Part shown: in pieces, positions 1 through 9,122 of the stretch | How positions within the stretch are numbered: position 1 is the stretch's first letter | How the letters are laid out: each line of letters opens with the position of its first letter | Assembly: GCF_900101265.1 (NCBI RefSeq) | Contig: NZ_FMZS01000001.1 | Location: 558,001-622,000, forward strand | Length of the DNA: 64,000 bases | Origin: Massilia sp. PDC64 | GTDB lineage: Bacteria; Pseudomonadota; Gammaproteobacteria; Burkholderiales; Burkholderiaceae_D | Direction: 5' to 3' | Program-made: the position numbers and the translations under genes | The notes under the pieces: model-generated | The model's input: only the letters and a program-made list of their open reading frames with translations | Told to the model about the DNA's origin: nothing | Database searches by the model: none

Positions 1-2
1 CG

Positions 3-2018
3 GAGCACGTCACGCCCGCGATCGAGCAGCTGATCGCGGAAGCACGCGACGCCGTCCGCCAGGCCGAAGCGCCGGCGGATACCGTCACCTGGGACAACTT
101 CGTCGTCCCGCTCGAGGAAGCGACGGAACGCCTCGGCCGTGCCTGGGGCGTGGTCAACCACCTGAACCACGTGATGGACACGCCCGAGCTGCGTGCCACC
201 TACAACGAGAACCAGCCGAAGGTCACCGAGTTCTGGACGGAGCTGGGCCAGAACGAGGCGCTGTTCGGCAAATACAAGCAGCTGCGTGCGAGCCCCGACT
301 TCGCGAACCTGACCCCGGCCCGCAAACGCATCGTCGAGAACGCCCTGCGCGACTTCCGCCTGGGCGGCGCCGAGCTGCCGGAAAAACAGAAGCAGCGCTT
401 CGCCGAGATCCAGGAAGAGCAGGCGAAACTGTCCACGCGCTTTTCGGAAAACGTGCTCGACGCGACCAACGACTACAAACTGCTCGTCACGGACGAAGCC
501 GACCTGTCCGGCCTGCCGGACGACGTGAAAGCCGCCGCACGTGCCGCGGCCGAGCGCGACGGCAAACAGGGCTGGCAATTCAGCCTGCACTTCCCGTCCT
601 ACTTCCCGATCCTGCAATTCGCCGACAAGCGCGAGCTGCGCGAGCAGATCTACCGCGCCAACGCCACCAAGGCGTCCGAGATGGGCACCGTGTTCTCCGA
701 GCTGGAAAAGTGGGACAACACGGGCAACATCGCCCAACTCTTGAGGCTGCGCGACGAGGAAGCGAAGCTGCTGGACTTCCAGAGTTTCGCCCACGTCTCG
801 CTCGAACCGAAGATGGCCGAGACGCCGGAACACGTGATCGAGTTCCTGGAAGACCTCGCACGCCGCGCCCGTCCATACGCCGAGAAGGACCTGGCCGAGC
901 TGCGCGCGTTCGCAAAGGACGAGCTGGGCATCGACGACATGCAGGCCTGGGACGTGACCTATGCGTCGGAAAAACTGCGCGAGAAGCGCTACGCCTTCTC
1001 CGCGCAGGAAGTGAAGGAATACTTCCCGGAGCCGAAGGTCGTCGCCGGCCTGTTCGGGCTGATCTCGAAGCTGTTCGACGTGACGATTTCTCCGGACGAC
1101 GCACCCGTGTGGCATCCGGACGTGCGCTTCTACCGTATCGAGAAGAACGGTCAACTCATCGGCCAGTTCTACCTGGACCTGTACGCGCGCCCCGGCAAAG
1201 GCCAGGGCGCGTGGATGGACGACGCACGCGGCCGCAGGCTCACCACGGGCGGCATCGTGCAGACGCCGATCGCCTACCTGACCTGCAACTTCACGCCGCC
1301 GGCGGAAGTGGACGGCAAGCTGCAGCCGTCGCTGTTCACGCACGACGAGGTCACGACGCTGTTCCACGAATTCGGCCACGGCCTGCACCACATGCTGACG
1401 GAAGTGGACGAGCTGTCCGTGTCCGGCATCTCGGGCGTGGAATGGGATGCCGTCGAGCTGCCGTCCCAGTTCATGGAAAACTTCTGCTGGGAGTGGGACG
1501 TCCTGCAAGGCATGACGGCGCACGTGAAGACGGGCGAGCCGCTGCCGCGCGAACTCTACGACAAGATGCTCGCGGCGAAGAACTTCCAGTCCGGCATGCA
1601 GACGCTGCGCCAGGTCGAGTTCTCGCTGATCGACATGCACCTGCACTACGACTTCGACCCGAACAGCCAGAAGACCGTGCAGGAGCTCGTCGACGAGGTG
1701 CGCAACAAGTTCGCCGTGCTGATCCCGCCGTCGTTCAACCGCTTCCAGCATTCGTTCGGCCACATCTTCGCGGGCGGTTACGCGGCCGGCTACTACAGCT
1801 ACAAATGGGCCGAGGTGCTGTCGGCGGACGCGTATGCCGCGTTCGAGGAAGCCGTTGAGGCGGGTGGCGGACAGCTGCTCGACGAGACGGGCAAGCGCTT
1901 CCACCGCGAGATCCTGGCCGTGGGTGGTTCGCGCCCGGCGCTCGAATCGTTCAAGGCCTTCCGCGGCCGCGAACCGAAGATCGACGCGCTGCTGCGCCAT
2001 AACGGGATGCAGGCCTGA
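3..2018 (+). CDS. prlC: Oligopeptidase A (M3 family zinc metallopeptidase), 5' partial
   Basis: Cytoplasmic zinc endopeptidase that degrades short peptides, including cleaved signal peptides. The frame is open from base 3, so the start codon lies upstream of the window. The visible 671 residues are almost the full family length of about 680-690. The zinc motif HEFGH is at visible residues 455-459, followed by the downstream glutamate region (SGVEWDAVELPSQFMENF) typical of M3 peptidases. The C-terminal part (FNRFQHSFGHIFAGGYAAGYYSYKWAEVLSAD) is also characteristic. The next gene starts 5 bases after the stop, so the two are probably cotranscribed. The family is clear; the choice between prlC/opdA and a dipeptidyl carboxypeptidase relies on overall resemblance. 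Confidence 0.93.
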   Translation, partial: EHVTPAIEQLIAEARDAVRQAEAPADTVTWDNFVVPLEEATERLGRAWGVVNHLNHVMDTPELRATYNENQPKVTEFWTELGQNEALFGKYKQLRASPDFANLTPARKRIVENALRDFRLGGAELPEKQKQRFAEIQEEQAKLSTRFSENVLDATNDYKLLVTDEADLSGLPDDVKAAARAAAERDGKQGWQFSLHFPSYFPILQFADKRELREQIYRANATKASEMGTVFSELEKWDNTGNIAQLLRLRDEEAKLLDFQSFAHVSLEPKMAETPEHVIEFLEDLARRARPYAEKDLAELRAFAKDELGIDDMQAWDVTYASEKLREKRYAFSAQEVKEYFPEPKVVAGLFGLISKLFDVTISPDDAPVWHPDVRFYRIEKNGQLIGQFYLDLYARPGKGQGAWMDDARGRRLTTGGIVQTPIAYLTCNFTPPAEVDGKLQPSLFTHDEVTTLFHEFGHGLHHMLTEVDELSVSGISGVEWDAVELPSQFMENFCWEWDVLQGMTAHVKTGEPLPRELYDKMLAAKNFQSGMQTLRQVEFSLIDMHLHYDFDPNSQKTVQELVDEVRNKFAVLIPPSFNRFQHSFGHIFAGGYAAGYYSYKWAEVLSADAYAAFEEAVEAGGGQLLDETGKRFHREILAVGGSRPALESFKAFRGREPKIDALLRHNGMQA

Positions 2019-2023
2019 GTCAC

Positions 2024-2638
2024 ATGCGTGCCGTGGCCGCATTCGCACTCGTCTGCGCCGCTGCCGCCGCGCAGGGGCAAACGTACAAGTGGAAGGATGC
2101 GGCCGGCGTGACGCACTACAGCGATACGCCGCCGGCCAGGGGCACGGCGCAGGTACTGCGCCCCGACAGCCAGCCGGCAGCCAGCCCATCGCTGCCGTAC
2201 GAGCTGGCGCGCGCCATGAAGCTCCATCCGGTGACCCTGTACACGACGGCCCGCTGCGACGCCTGCGACCAGGGCCGCGCCCTGCTGCGGTCGCGCGGCA
2301 TCCCGTTCGCGGAAAAGACCGTGAACACGGCGGAAGACCGCGAGCAGCTGCAGCGCGCCGGCGGCAAGGACGAGCTGCCGCTGCTCGTCGTGGGCAACCG
2401 CCGGGTGACCGGTTTTACGGCCGGCACATGGAACGAAGCGCTCGATGCCGCGTCTTATCCACGCAAGACGATGCTGCCGCCGGGCTACCAGACCGGCGCT
2501 GCCGAAGCGGCCGCCCCGGTGCCGCCGCCACGCCTGCCGGCGGCACCGGCGCCGGATGCGGCTGCCGCCCAGGCGGAACGGCAACAACCGCGCCAGCAGC
2601 CGCAGCCGAAGAAAACGCCACCGGATTTCCAGTTCTGA
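2024..2638 (+). CDS. DUF4124 / glutaredoxin-like secreted protein
   Basis: 204 residues in three parts. An N-terminal signal peptide (about residues 1-19) is followed by a short DUF4124-type segment (QTYKWKDAAGVTHYSDTPP). A glutaredoxin-like fold then begins around residue 67 (VTLYTTARCDACDQGRALL) with a CDAC redox pair and the downstream ELPLLVVGNRRVTGF segment that corresponds to the glutathione-binding loop. The C-terminal 50 residues are low-complexity Ala/Pro/Gln. The export signal suggests a periplasmic thiol-disulfide role, but the substrate is unknown. Its stop codon shares one base with the start of holC, which points to translational coupling. Confidence 0.8.
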   Translation: MRAVAAFALVCAAAAAQGQTYKWKDAAGVTHYSDTPPARGTAQVLRPDSQPAASPSLPYELARAMKLHPVTLYTTARCDACDQGRALLRSRGIPFAEKTVNTAEDREQLQRAGGKDELPLLVVGNRRVTGFTAGTWNEALDAASYPRKTMLPPGYQTGAAEAAAPVPPPRLPAAPAPDAAAAQAERQQPRQQPQPKKTPPDFQF

Positions 2639-3078
2639 TGACTCCGACTCCCATGACCCGGATCGACTTCCACACCAACATCCCCGACAAGCTCAGCTAC
2701 GTCTGCCGTCTCGCACGCAAGGCGTATGCGGCGCGCGCGAAGCTCGTCCTGCTGGCCGACAGCCCGGCGCAGGCGGAGGCCCTGAACGAGGCGCTGTGGA
2801 CGCTGTCCGGCACCGACTTCATCCCGCACGTGATGGCGGGCGATCCCCTCGCGCCGGAGACGCCGGTCATTGTCACGGCCGACGAAAGCGTCGAGCTGCC
2901 GCACCGCGACATGCTCGTGAACCTGACGCGCCGCACGCCGGCCGGCTTCGAGCAGTTCGCGCGCGTGTTCGAGATCATCTCCACGGACGAGGAAGACGCC
3001 GCCGCCGGCCGCGCGCGCTACGTCGCCTACAAGAAGCAGTCCTACCCGTTGACCCACTTCGTGGCGGGGCAATCATGA
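2638..3078 (+). CDS. holC: DNA polymerase III subunit chi
   Basis: The chi subunit of the clamp-loader complex bridges the loader to single-stranded DNA binding protein. The protein begins with MTRIDFHTNIPDKLSYVCRL and contains the family's FIPHVMAGDP and ETPVIVTADE segments, ending in a short basic-aromatic tail. Two starts are possible: ATG 2638, which overlaps the previous stop (TGATG), and ATG 2653, which gives the family's usual MTRIDFH start. I chose 2638 because of the overlap and because neither has a strong Shine-Dalgarno sequence. The last codons overlap the next gene (ATGA). Confidence 0.88.
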   Translation: MTPTPMTRIDFHTNIPDKLSYVCRLARKAYAARAKLVLLADSPAQAEALNEALWTLSGTDFIPHVMAGDPLAPETPVIVTADESVELPHRDMLVNLTRRTPAGFEQFARVFEIISTDEEDAAAGRARYVAYKKQSYPLTHFVAGQS

Positions 3079-3446
3079 GCGATATTCCCTTCAACGACGA
3101 GAGCATCCCGGTCCTCACCGAGGTCGTGGCCGACAGCGCGCCGGCGCCCGTGGCCGAACCACAGCCGGAACCAGGGCCCAATCCCGAGCCGCCCGCGCCG
3201 CGCGAACTCGACGACGACGCCTGGCGCGCGCTGGAGGAACGCCTCGTCGCGCGCGTGCTCGACCGGTTGCAGGACCGCGTGGAGCTGGTGCTGGAAGACC
3301 AGGTCCGCAGCAGCATGGCGCCCGTGCTGGACCACGTGGTGACGCGGCTCGCGACGGAATTGCGCGACGGGCTGCAGGTGACGGTCGAGCAGGTCGTCGC
3401 GCGCGCCGTTGCGCAGGAGCTGACGCACCTGCGGTCGCGCGACTGA
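3075..3446 (+). CDS. Hypothetical protein, proline-rich N-terminus, helical C-terminus
   Basis: 123 residues, starting in an ATGA overlap with holC. The first 50 residues are rich in Pro, Glu and Ala (a repeated PEPGPNPEPPAP-type segment) and probably disordered. The remainder (DDDAWRALEERLVARVLDRLQDRVELVLEDQVRSS and following) is a continuous predicted amphipathic helix or coiled coil. No catalytic motif or membrane segment is visible. A small acidic gene after holC is common in related genomes, but no function is known to me. It is credible as a gene because of the overlap, the frame continuity and the codon bias. Confidence 0.7.
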   Translation: MSDIPFNDESIPVLTEVVADSAPAPVAEPQPEPGPNPEPPAPRELDDDAWRALEERLVARVLDRLQDRVELVLEDQVRSSMAPVLDHVVTRLATELRDGLQVTVEQVVARAVAQELTHLRSRD

Positions 3447-3537
3447 ACTCTATCGTTCTCTCCATTAGAACGCTTTGCGCGCAGCGTAAATTAGGGTAAC
3501 TTTGCTCAGCGCACATATCACCCTTCCTGGAGAGAAC

Positions 3538-4674
3538 ATGCAGGTCACTACGAAACTCATCCCCTTCGCCATCGCCCTCGCCTTCGCGGGCACGGCAAGC
3601 GCGCAGCAAGTCGTCAAGATCGGCCACGTGGCGCCGATCTCCGGCCCCAGCGCCCACCTCGGCAAGGACAACGAGAACGCCGCGCGCATGGCGATCGACG
3701 AACTCAACGCGAAGGGCTTCACCCTGAACGGCCAGAAGGTCACGCTGCAGCTGGTGTCCGAGGATGACGGCGCCGATCCCAAGCAGGGCACGGCCGTGGC
3801 GCAGAAGCTCGTCGATGCGAAGGTCAACGGCGTGGTCGGCCACCTGAATTCCGGCACCACCGTGCCCGCGTCGAAGATCTACAACGACGCCGGCATCGTG
3901 CAGATCTCCCCAGCCACGACGGCCCCCGTCTACACGCGCCAGCGCTTCCCCGGCGCATTCCGCGTCGTCGCCAGCGACGCCAAGCTGGGCAGCACGCTGA
4001 GCAAGTACGCGATCGACACGCTGCACGCGAAGAACATCGCCATCATCGACGACCGCACGACGTACGGCCAGGGCGTCGCGGACGAATTCGCGAAGGGCCT
4101 GAAGAAGCCGGGCATCAAGGTCGTCGGCCGCGAATTCACGAGCGCCACGGCCACCGACTACACGGCGATCCTCACGTCGATCAAGGCGAAGAAGCCGGAC
4201 CTGATCTTCTTCGGCGGCATGGATTCCGTCGCGGGCCCGATGCTCAAGCAGATGAAGGCGCTGGGCATCCCGGCCGTGTTCATGGGCGGCGACGGCATGT
4301 GCACGGACGCGCTGGGCCGCCTGGCCGGCGACGGCCTCGGCGAAGGCAAAGTGTATTGCGCGGAAGCGGGCGGCGTGAAGGGGCCGCAAGAGAAGGTCAT
4401 GGAAGACTTCCGTGCGCGCTACAAGAAGAAGTTCAACATGGACGTGCAGCTGTACGCACCGTACGTCTACGATTCCGTGATGGTGATGGCGACGGCGATG
4501 CAGAACGCGAAATCGGCCGATCCCGCCAAATACCTGCCGGTGCTCAAGAACATCAAGTACGAGGGCGTGACCGGCACGATCCAGTTCGACGCGAGCGGCG
4601 ACATCAAGGATGGCGCGCTGACCCTGTTCACCTACAAGGGCGGCAAGCGGACCAAGCTGGACGTGATCCGCTGA
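3538..4674 (+). CDS. Branched-chain amino acid ABC transporter substrate-binding protein (LivJ/LivK type)
   Basis: 378-residue periplasmic type-I binding protein. The start at ATG 3538 is preceded by GGAGAG and begins a clear signal peptide (MQVTTKLIPFAIALAFAGTASAQ). The mature N-terminus VVKIGHVAPISGPSAHLGKDNENAARMAIDELNAKG is the standard Leu/Ile/Val-binding fold start, and GVVGHLNSGTTVPASKIY plus ISPATTAP form the ligand-binding segment. No permease or ATPase genes follow, so this is an orphan binding protein or uses components elsewhere. A strong intrinsic terminator follows the stop. The ligand could be another amino acid. Confidence 0.92.
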   Translation: MQVTTKLIPFAIALAFAGTASAQQVVKIGHVAPISGPSAHLGKDNENAARMAIDELNAKGFTLNGQKVTLQLVSEDDGADPKQGTAVAQKLVDAKVNGVVGHLNSGTTVPASKIYNDAGIVQISPATTAPVYTRQRFPGAFRVVASDAKLGSTLSKYAIDTLHAKNIAIIDDRTTYGQGVADEFAKGLKKPGIKVVGREFTSATATDYTAILTSIKAKKPDLIFFGGMDSVAGPMLKQMKALGIPAVFMGGDGMCTDALGRLAGDGLGEGKVYCAEAGGVKGPQEKVMEDFRARYKKKFNMDVQLYAPYVYDSVMVMATAMQNAKSADPAKYLPVLKNIKYEGVTGTIQFDASGDIKDGALTLFTYKGGKRTKLDVIR

Positions 4675-4682
4675 TTCCAAAT

Positions 4683-4719
4683 AAAAAAGCGCGCCTGCGA
4701 ATGCATGGCGCGCTTTTTT
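4683..4719. terminator. Bidirectional intrinsic terminator
   Basis: Arms AAAAAAGCGCGCC (4683-4695) and GGCGCGCTTTTTT (4707-4719) are perfectly complementary, with an 11-base loop. The A-run on one side and T-run on the other let it work in both directions. It lies between the converging binding-protein gene and the cytochrome c gene. Confidence 0.93.
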
Positions 4720-4737
4720 CAGGTTTGGATCGCAGGA

Positions 4738-5052
4738 TTATTTCTGCGCCAGGACCCACTTGACCAGCGTATGCGCTTCCGCTTCGCTGACCTGCGGATT
4801 GGCCGGCATCGGGACCGGGCCCCAGACACCCGAACCACCTTTCATGACCTTCTGGACCAGCTTGCCTTCGGCATCTTTCTGGCCTGCGTATTTGGCGGCG
4901 ACGTCCTTGTAGGCCGGGCCGACCAGCTTGGTTTGCACGGAGTGGCAAGCCATGCAATTCTTGGCCTTCGCCAAGGCGGCCGCGTCTTGCGCGAAGGCGC
5001 TGGTCGAAGCCAGTGCAGCGACTGCAGCAAACAACATCATGGTACGTTTCAT
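4738..5052 (-). CDS. Class I cytochrome c (c-551/c-552-like), periplasmic
   Basis: 104 residues with a Sec signal peptide (MKRTMMLFAAVAALASTSAFAQ). The mature part carries one heme motif, CMACH, at residues 33-37. The expected distal Met ligand is M82 in the GPVPMPANP segment. Size and motif spacing match small monoheme electron carriers that donate to terminal oxidases or nitrite reductase. It is a single-gene unit converging on the binding-protein gene across a shared terminator. Sequence alone does not show which oxidase it serves. Confidence 0.92.
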   Translation of the reverse strand: MKRTMMLFAAVAALASTSAFAQDAAALAKAKNCMACHSVQTKLVGPAYKDVAAKYAGQKDAEGKLVQKVMKGGSGVWGPVPMPANPQVSEAEAHTLVKWVLAQK

Positions 5053-5226
5053 CGACTCTCTCCAGTTGGGGGCATTTCTTTAATTCGAATTCTATCGGGT
5101 TTCCGGCGCAAAAGCGGCATGGACATATTCAGTAACGGATGATACAGATTGTCGTTGACCAGATGGCAGTATTCCGTTGCTTAACGGCAGCAGTGTTGTA
5201 ACATGGCCGCTCGAAAGGAATTCCGT

Positions 5227-5451
5227 ATGCCCCTGATCCTCCTGATCCTCGTCCTCGTCGTCCTGCGCTATTTCGAGGTCTGGCGCTTCGCCGAACTGTC
5301 CTGGTGGTGGATCGTCGGCCTGATGGTGGCCGGCTTCATCTGGTTCGAGTTCATCGAAAAGATGCTGGGCCTCGACAAGCGCAAGGCCCACGACCTCGAC
5401 GACAAGCGCCGCAAGGAACGCGTGAAGCAGAGTTTCGACAAGCGCAAATGA
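5227..5451 (+). CDS. Small Trp-rich membrane protein (TIGR04438-like)
   Basis: 74 residues: a hydrophobic segment (MPLILLILVLVVLRYFEVWRF), a Trp-rich second segment (AELSWWWIVGLMVAGFIWFEFIEKMLG), then a highly charged Lys/Arg/Asp tail. This matches the small Trp-rich protein family of betaproteobacteria, which has no known function. ATG 5227 was chosen because AAAGGAA lies just upstream and the first membrane segment begins there. A large palindrome follows at 5487-5517. Confidence 0.8.
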   Translation: MPLILLILVLVVLRYFEVWRFAELSWWWIVGLMVAGFIWFEFIEKMLGLDKRKAHDLDDKRRKERVKQSFDKRK

Positions 5452-5486
5452 CGCGCCCGGCAGCTTAGCACGCGCGCTGGATTGCC

Positions 5487-5517
5487 GAACATGCCATATG
5501 GCGTATATGGCATGTTC
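5487..5517. repeat. Perfect inverted repeat between convergent genes
   Basis: Arms AACATGCCATAT (5488-5499) and ATATGGCATGTT (5505-5516) are perfect complements around a 5-base loop, with an extra G-C pair outside. It lies between the small Trp-rich protein and ilvD, whose stops face each other. There is no T-run, so it could be a terminator acting through its hairpin alone or a protein-binding palindrome. Confidence 0.75.
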
Positions 5518-5535
5518 CCCGAGCGTATGACCTGA

Positions 5536-7209
5536 TCAGCAGGTAACGGCGCCCTTGCTCGCCGGCTGCGCGAGCGCCGCGAACTTGGCCAGCACGCCCC
5601 GCGTATAGCGCGGCGCCGGCCGCACCCAGGCCGCGCGCCGGCGCGCGATTTCGTCGTCCGGCACGTTCAGCTGGATCAGTTGCTGGTGCGCGTCGATCGT
5701 GATCGAATCGCCTTCCTGCACGAGCGCGATCGTGCCGCCTTCGAACGCTTCCGGCGCCACGTGACCCACGACCATGCCCCAGGTGCCGCCCGAGAATCGG
5801 CCGTCCGTGATCAGCCCCACGGATTCGCCGAGGCCCTTGCCGATCAGCGCCGCCGTCGGCGCCAGCATCTCCGGCATGCCGGGACCGCCGCGCGGACCGA
5901 GGTAGCGCAACACGAGCACGTCGCCCGGATTGATCTTGTTCGCGAGGATCGTGTCCATCGCACTGTACTCGTCGTCGAACACGCGGGCCGGCCCCGTGAT
6001 CACGGGATTCTTCAGGCCCGTGATCTTGGCGACGCAGCCTTCCGGCGACAGATTCCCCTTCAATATCGCCAGGTGGCCTTCGCTGTACAGCGCCCGGTCC
6101 AGCGGACGGATGACGTCCTGCCCCGCCGGCGGTACGGACGGCACGTTCGCCAGTTCCTCGGCCAGGGTGCGGCCCGTGATGGTGATGCAGTCGCCGTGCA
6201 GCAGGCCCGCGTCCAGCAGCAGTTTCATCACCTGCGGGATGCCGCCCGCCTTGTGCAGGTCCGTCGCGACGTATTCGCCGGACGGTTTCAGGTTGCAGAT
6301 CACGGGCACCTTGCGGCGGACCCGTTCGAAATCGTCGATCGTCCATTCCACTTCCGCCGCGTGCGCGATGGCGAGGTAGTGCAGCACGGCGTTCGTCGAG
6401 CCTCCCGTCGCCATGATCAGCGCGACGGCATTCTCGATGGATTGTCTCGTGATGATGTCGCGCGGCTTCAGGTCGCGCTTGACGGCTTCCACGAGCACGC
6501 GCGCCGACTCCGCCGCGGAGTCGACCTTTTCGTCGTCCGGATTGGCCATCGTCGACGAGTACAGCAGCGACATGCCGAGCGCCTCGAACGACGACGACAT
6601 CGTGTTCGCCGTGTACATCCCGCCGCACGATCCGGACGACGGACAGGCGTTGCGCTCGATGCCGTCGAAATCCTCCTGGCTCATGCGCCCGGCCGTGAAT
6701 TCGCCCACGGCTTCGAACGCGGACACGATCGTCAGGTCCTTGCCCTTCCAGTGGCCCGGCCGGATCGTGCCGCCGTAGACGTAGATGCCGGGGACGTTCG
6801 TGCGCGCCAGCGCGATCATCCCGCCCGGCATGTTCTTGTCGCAGCCGCCGATCACGACGACGCCATCCATCCACTGCCCGTTCACGCACGTCTCGATGCA
6901 GTCGGCGATCACCTCGCGCGAGATCAGCGAGAACTTCATGCCCTCCGTTCCCATCGACATGCCGTCGGAAATGGTGGGCGTGCCGAACACCTGCGGATTC
7001 GCACCGGCATCGCGGATGGTGGCGATGGCCACGTCGGCCAGTTTCTGCAGGCCCGAGTTGCAGGGCGTGATCGTGGAATGACCGTTGGCGACGCCGATCA
7101 TCGGCTTGTCGAAATCTTCCTTGCGATAGCCCATCGCGTAATACATCGAGCGGTTCGGGCTGCGGGCAACGCCTTCGGTCACATGGCGGGAACGGCGGTT
7201 GTAGGGCAT
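5536..7209 (-). CDS. ilvD: Dihydroxy-acid dehydratase
   Basis: Removes water from 2,3-dihydroxy-3-methylbutanoate and its homologue, the third step of valine/isoleucine synthesis. Length 557 residues, normal for the family. Iron-sulfur cysteines are visible in [18 protein letters not shown] and [13 protein letters not shown]. The C-terminal [19 protein letters not shown] substrate region is intact. The start at 7209 has AGGAG upstream and begins [13 protein letters not shown] as in homologues. It is divergent from a LysR regulator, with only 116 bases between the starts. Confidence 0.97.
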   Translation of the reverse strand: MPYNRRSRHVTEGVARSPNRSMYYAMGYRKEDFDKPMIGVANGHSTITPCNSGLQKLADVAIATIRDAGANPQVFGTPTISDGMSMGTEGMKFSLISREVIADCIETCVNGQWMDGVVVIGGCDKNMPGGMIALARTNVPGIYVYGGTIRPGHWKGKDLTIVSAFEAVGEFTAGRMSQEDFDGIERNACPSSGSCGGMYTANTMSSSFEALGMSLLYSSTMANPDDEKVDSAAESARVLVEAVKRDLKPRDIITRQSIENAVALIMATGGSTNAVLHYLAIAHAAEVEWTIDDFERVRRKVPVICNLKPSGEYVATDLHKAGGIPQVMKLLLDAGLLHGDCITITGRTLAEELANVPSVPPAGQDVIRPLDRALYSEGHLAILKGNLSPEGCVAKITGLKNPVITGPARVFDDEYSAMDTILANKINPGDVLVLRYLGPRGGPGMPEMLAPTAALIGKGLGESVGLITDGRFSGGTWGMVVGHVAPEAFEGGTIALVQEGDSITIDAHQQLIQLNVPDDEIARRRAAWVRPAPRYTRGVLAKFAALAQPASKGAVTC

Positions 7210-7325
7210 GGTCGGCTCCTGATGGGACGATTTTTCCAGCATGCCGCGCAGCCAGGCCCGCGTCAAATGCGCAGGCAGCCGTGCTTCTGATATGCTGCGC
7301 GAATCACAGGCATGCCACCCATACG

Positions 7326-8213
7326 ATGAACATAGAAATGCGCCAGCTGCGCTACTTCGTCACCGTGGCCGAGGAATTGCACTTCGGCCGCGCCGCCGTG
7401 CGCCTGCACATGACGCAGCCGCCGCTGTCGCAGGCGATCGCCGCGCTGGAAGATGGCCTCGGCACCGCGCTGTTCCTGCGCAACCGCCGCACGGTCGCAC
7501 TGACGCCGGCCGGCAGCGCCCTGCTGCCCGAAGCCCGCCGCATCCTCTCCGAAGCAGCCCTGCTGCCCGAACTGGCGCGGCGCGCGGCCAGCGGCGAGGC
7601 GGGACGGCTGGCGCTCGCCTTCATCACGTCGGCCGACTACAGCGTGCTGCCGCCTTTCCTGCGCAAGTACAGCGAACGCTATCCCGGCGTGCAGCTGTCG
7701 TTGCAGGAAGCGACGTCCGACGTGCAGGTGGACGAGTTGCTGCGCGGCCGCATCGACGCCGGTCTGCTGATCCCCCCGCTGCCCGACCGCGCGCGCGCCG
7801 AGCTCGATTACATGAAGGTGCTGGACGAGCCGCTGATCCTGTGCGCGCCCGCGGGCCTGCTGCGCAGGAAGGGACCCGTCGCGCTGCGCAACCTGCCCCC
7901 TCTGCCATTGATCATTTTCCCGCGCGAGATCTCGCCCGCGCTGCACGATGCGATCCTGTCCTGCTTCCGTGAAGCGGGCATCACACCGGCCATCGGCCAG
8001 CAGGCGATCCAGATGCAAACGATCGTGAGTCTGGTTTCCGCAGGCATGGGGTTGGCACTTGTGCCACAATCCGTGTCGAACCTGATGCGGCCGGGCGTAG
8101 AATACCGTGCCCTCGCCGACGCGACCCCGCTGGTCGAGACCGGCATCGCATGGCGCCGCGATAACCCTTCGCCGGTGCTCAAGGGCTTCCTGGAACTACT
8201 GAGGACAATTTAA
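7326..8213 (+). CDS. LysR-family transcriptional regulator
   Basis: 295 residues. The N-terminal winged helix-turn-helix ([46 protein letters not shown]) is standard, followed by a periplasmic-binding-like effector domain ([23 protein letters not shown]). The divergent arrangement with ilvD suggests it may control ilvD, but the effector is unknown. The start is ATG 7326; ATG 7338 (MRQLRYF) is an alternative. lgt begins 2 bases after the stop, so the two may be cotranscribed despite unrelated roles. Confidence 0.93.
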   Translation: MNIEMRQLRYFVTVAEELHFGRAAVRLHMTQPPLSQAIAALEDGLGTALFLRNRRTVALTPAGSALLPEARRILSEAALLPELARRAASGEAGRLALAFITSADYSVLPPFLRKYSERYPGVQLSLQEATSDVQVDELLRGRIDAGLLIPPLPDRARAELDYMKVLDEPLILCAPAGLLRRKGPVALRNLPPLPLIIFPREISPALHDAILSCFREAGITPAIGQQAIQMQTIVSLVSAGMGLALVPQSVSNLMRPGVEYRALADATPLVETGIAWRRDNPSPVLKGFLELLRTI

Positions 8214-8215
8214 TT

Positions 8216-9028
8216 ATGCTCGTTCACCCGCAACCGAATCCGGTCGCCTTCAGCATCGGCCCCGTCGACATCCACTGGTACGGGATCATGTACGTGGTCG
8301 CCTTCGCCCTGTTCATCATGCTCGGGCGCGTACGCATCAAGACCCAGCCGCACGTGCAGGCGCAGGGCTGGACCAACTCCGACCTCGACGACATGCTGTT
8401 CTACGGGATGCTGGGCGTGGTGATCGGCGGGCGCCTCGGGGAAGTGCTGTTCTACCGCCCGGACTATTATTTCTCGCACCCGGCCGAGATCTTCATGACG
8501 TGGCACGGCGGCATGTCGTACCACGGCGGCTTCCTCGGCGTGCTGATCGCGATGGCGCTGTGGGCTCGCAAACGTGGCCGCAATCTTCTGGACGTGTACG
8601 ATTTCATCGCGCCGATGGTCCCCATCGGCTATGCGTGCGGCCGCCTCGGCAACTTCATCAACGCGGAGCTGCCGGGCCGCCTGGCCGATCCGAACCTGCC
8701 GTGGGCAATGCTGTGGCCGGGCGTGGACGGGCCGCGCCATCCGTCGCCGCTGTACCAGATGCTCGTCGATGGCGTGCTCGTGTTCGTGATCATGTGGCTG
8801 TTCGCACGGAAGCCGCGGCCGCGCCTTGCCGTCGGTGCGCTCTACACGCTGCTGTACGGCTGCGCGCGTTTCTTCACGGAGTATTTCCGCGTGCCCGATT
8901 GGGAGACGCATGTGATGGGGTTGCCGATCACGTCCGGGCAGGTGTTGTCGCTGCCGATGATCGTGGCGGGACTGGTCATGCTGGGGTGGGCGTATTCCGG
9001 GTCGAACAAACGGGCCGTGCACGCATAA
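8216..9028 (+). CDS. lgt: Prolipoprotein diacylglyceryl transferase
   Basis: Inner-membrane enzyme that attaches diacylglycerol to the lipobox cysteine of prelipoproteins. Length is 270 residues with about seven membrane segments. Signature pieces visible are FNPVAFSIGPVDIHWYG-type N-terminal sequence, HGGMSYHGGFLG and the GRLGNFINAELPGR Lgt signature, then HPSPLYQ. It begins 2 bases after the LysR gene. A REP-like element follows the stop. Confidence 0.97.
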   Translation: MLVHPQPNPVAFSIGPVDIHWYGIMYVVAFALFIMLGRVRIKTQPHVQAQGWTNSDLDDMLFYGMLGVVIGGRLGEVLFYRPDYYFSHPAEIFMTWHGGMSYHGGFLGVLIAMALWARKRGRNLLDVYDFIAPMVPIGYACGRLGNFINAELPGRLADPNLPWAMLWPGVDGPRHPSPLYQMLVDGVLVFVIMWLFARKPRPRLAVGALYTLLYGCARFFTEYFRVPDWETHVMGLPITSGQVLSLPMIVAGLVMLGWAYSGSNKRAVHA

Positions 9029-9030
9029 CC

Positions 9031-9114
9031 GTCGCCCCTGCGAAGGCAGGGGCCCAATTTTGCATGCGCTATCAAGACGCGTAAAACTTCGGTTCCCGCC
9101 TTCGCGGGAACGAC
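9031..9114. repeat. REP-like palindromic pair, copy 1
   Basis: Two GC-rich palindromes (CCCCTGCGAAGGCAGGGG and TTCCCGCCTTCGCGGGAA) flank a spacer containing CAATTTTGCATGCGCTATC. The unit starts GTCG and ends CGAC. A second copy with the same layout is at 21531-21616. This is the architecture of bacterial REP/BIME elements. It lies between lgt and the EVE-protein gene. Confidence 0.8.
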
Positions 9115-9122
9115 GTACATTG

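Noticed and set aside
9031..9114. CRISPR-like repeat
   Set aside because: Only one unit at this site, made of two different palindromes, with no spacers and no cas genes.
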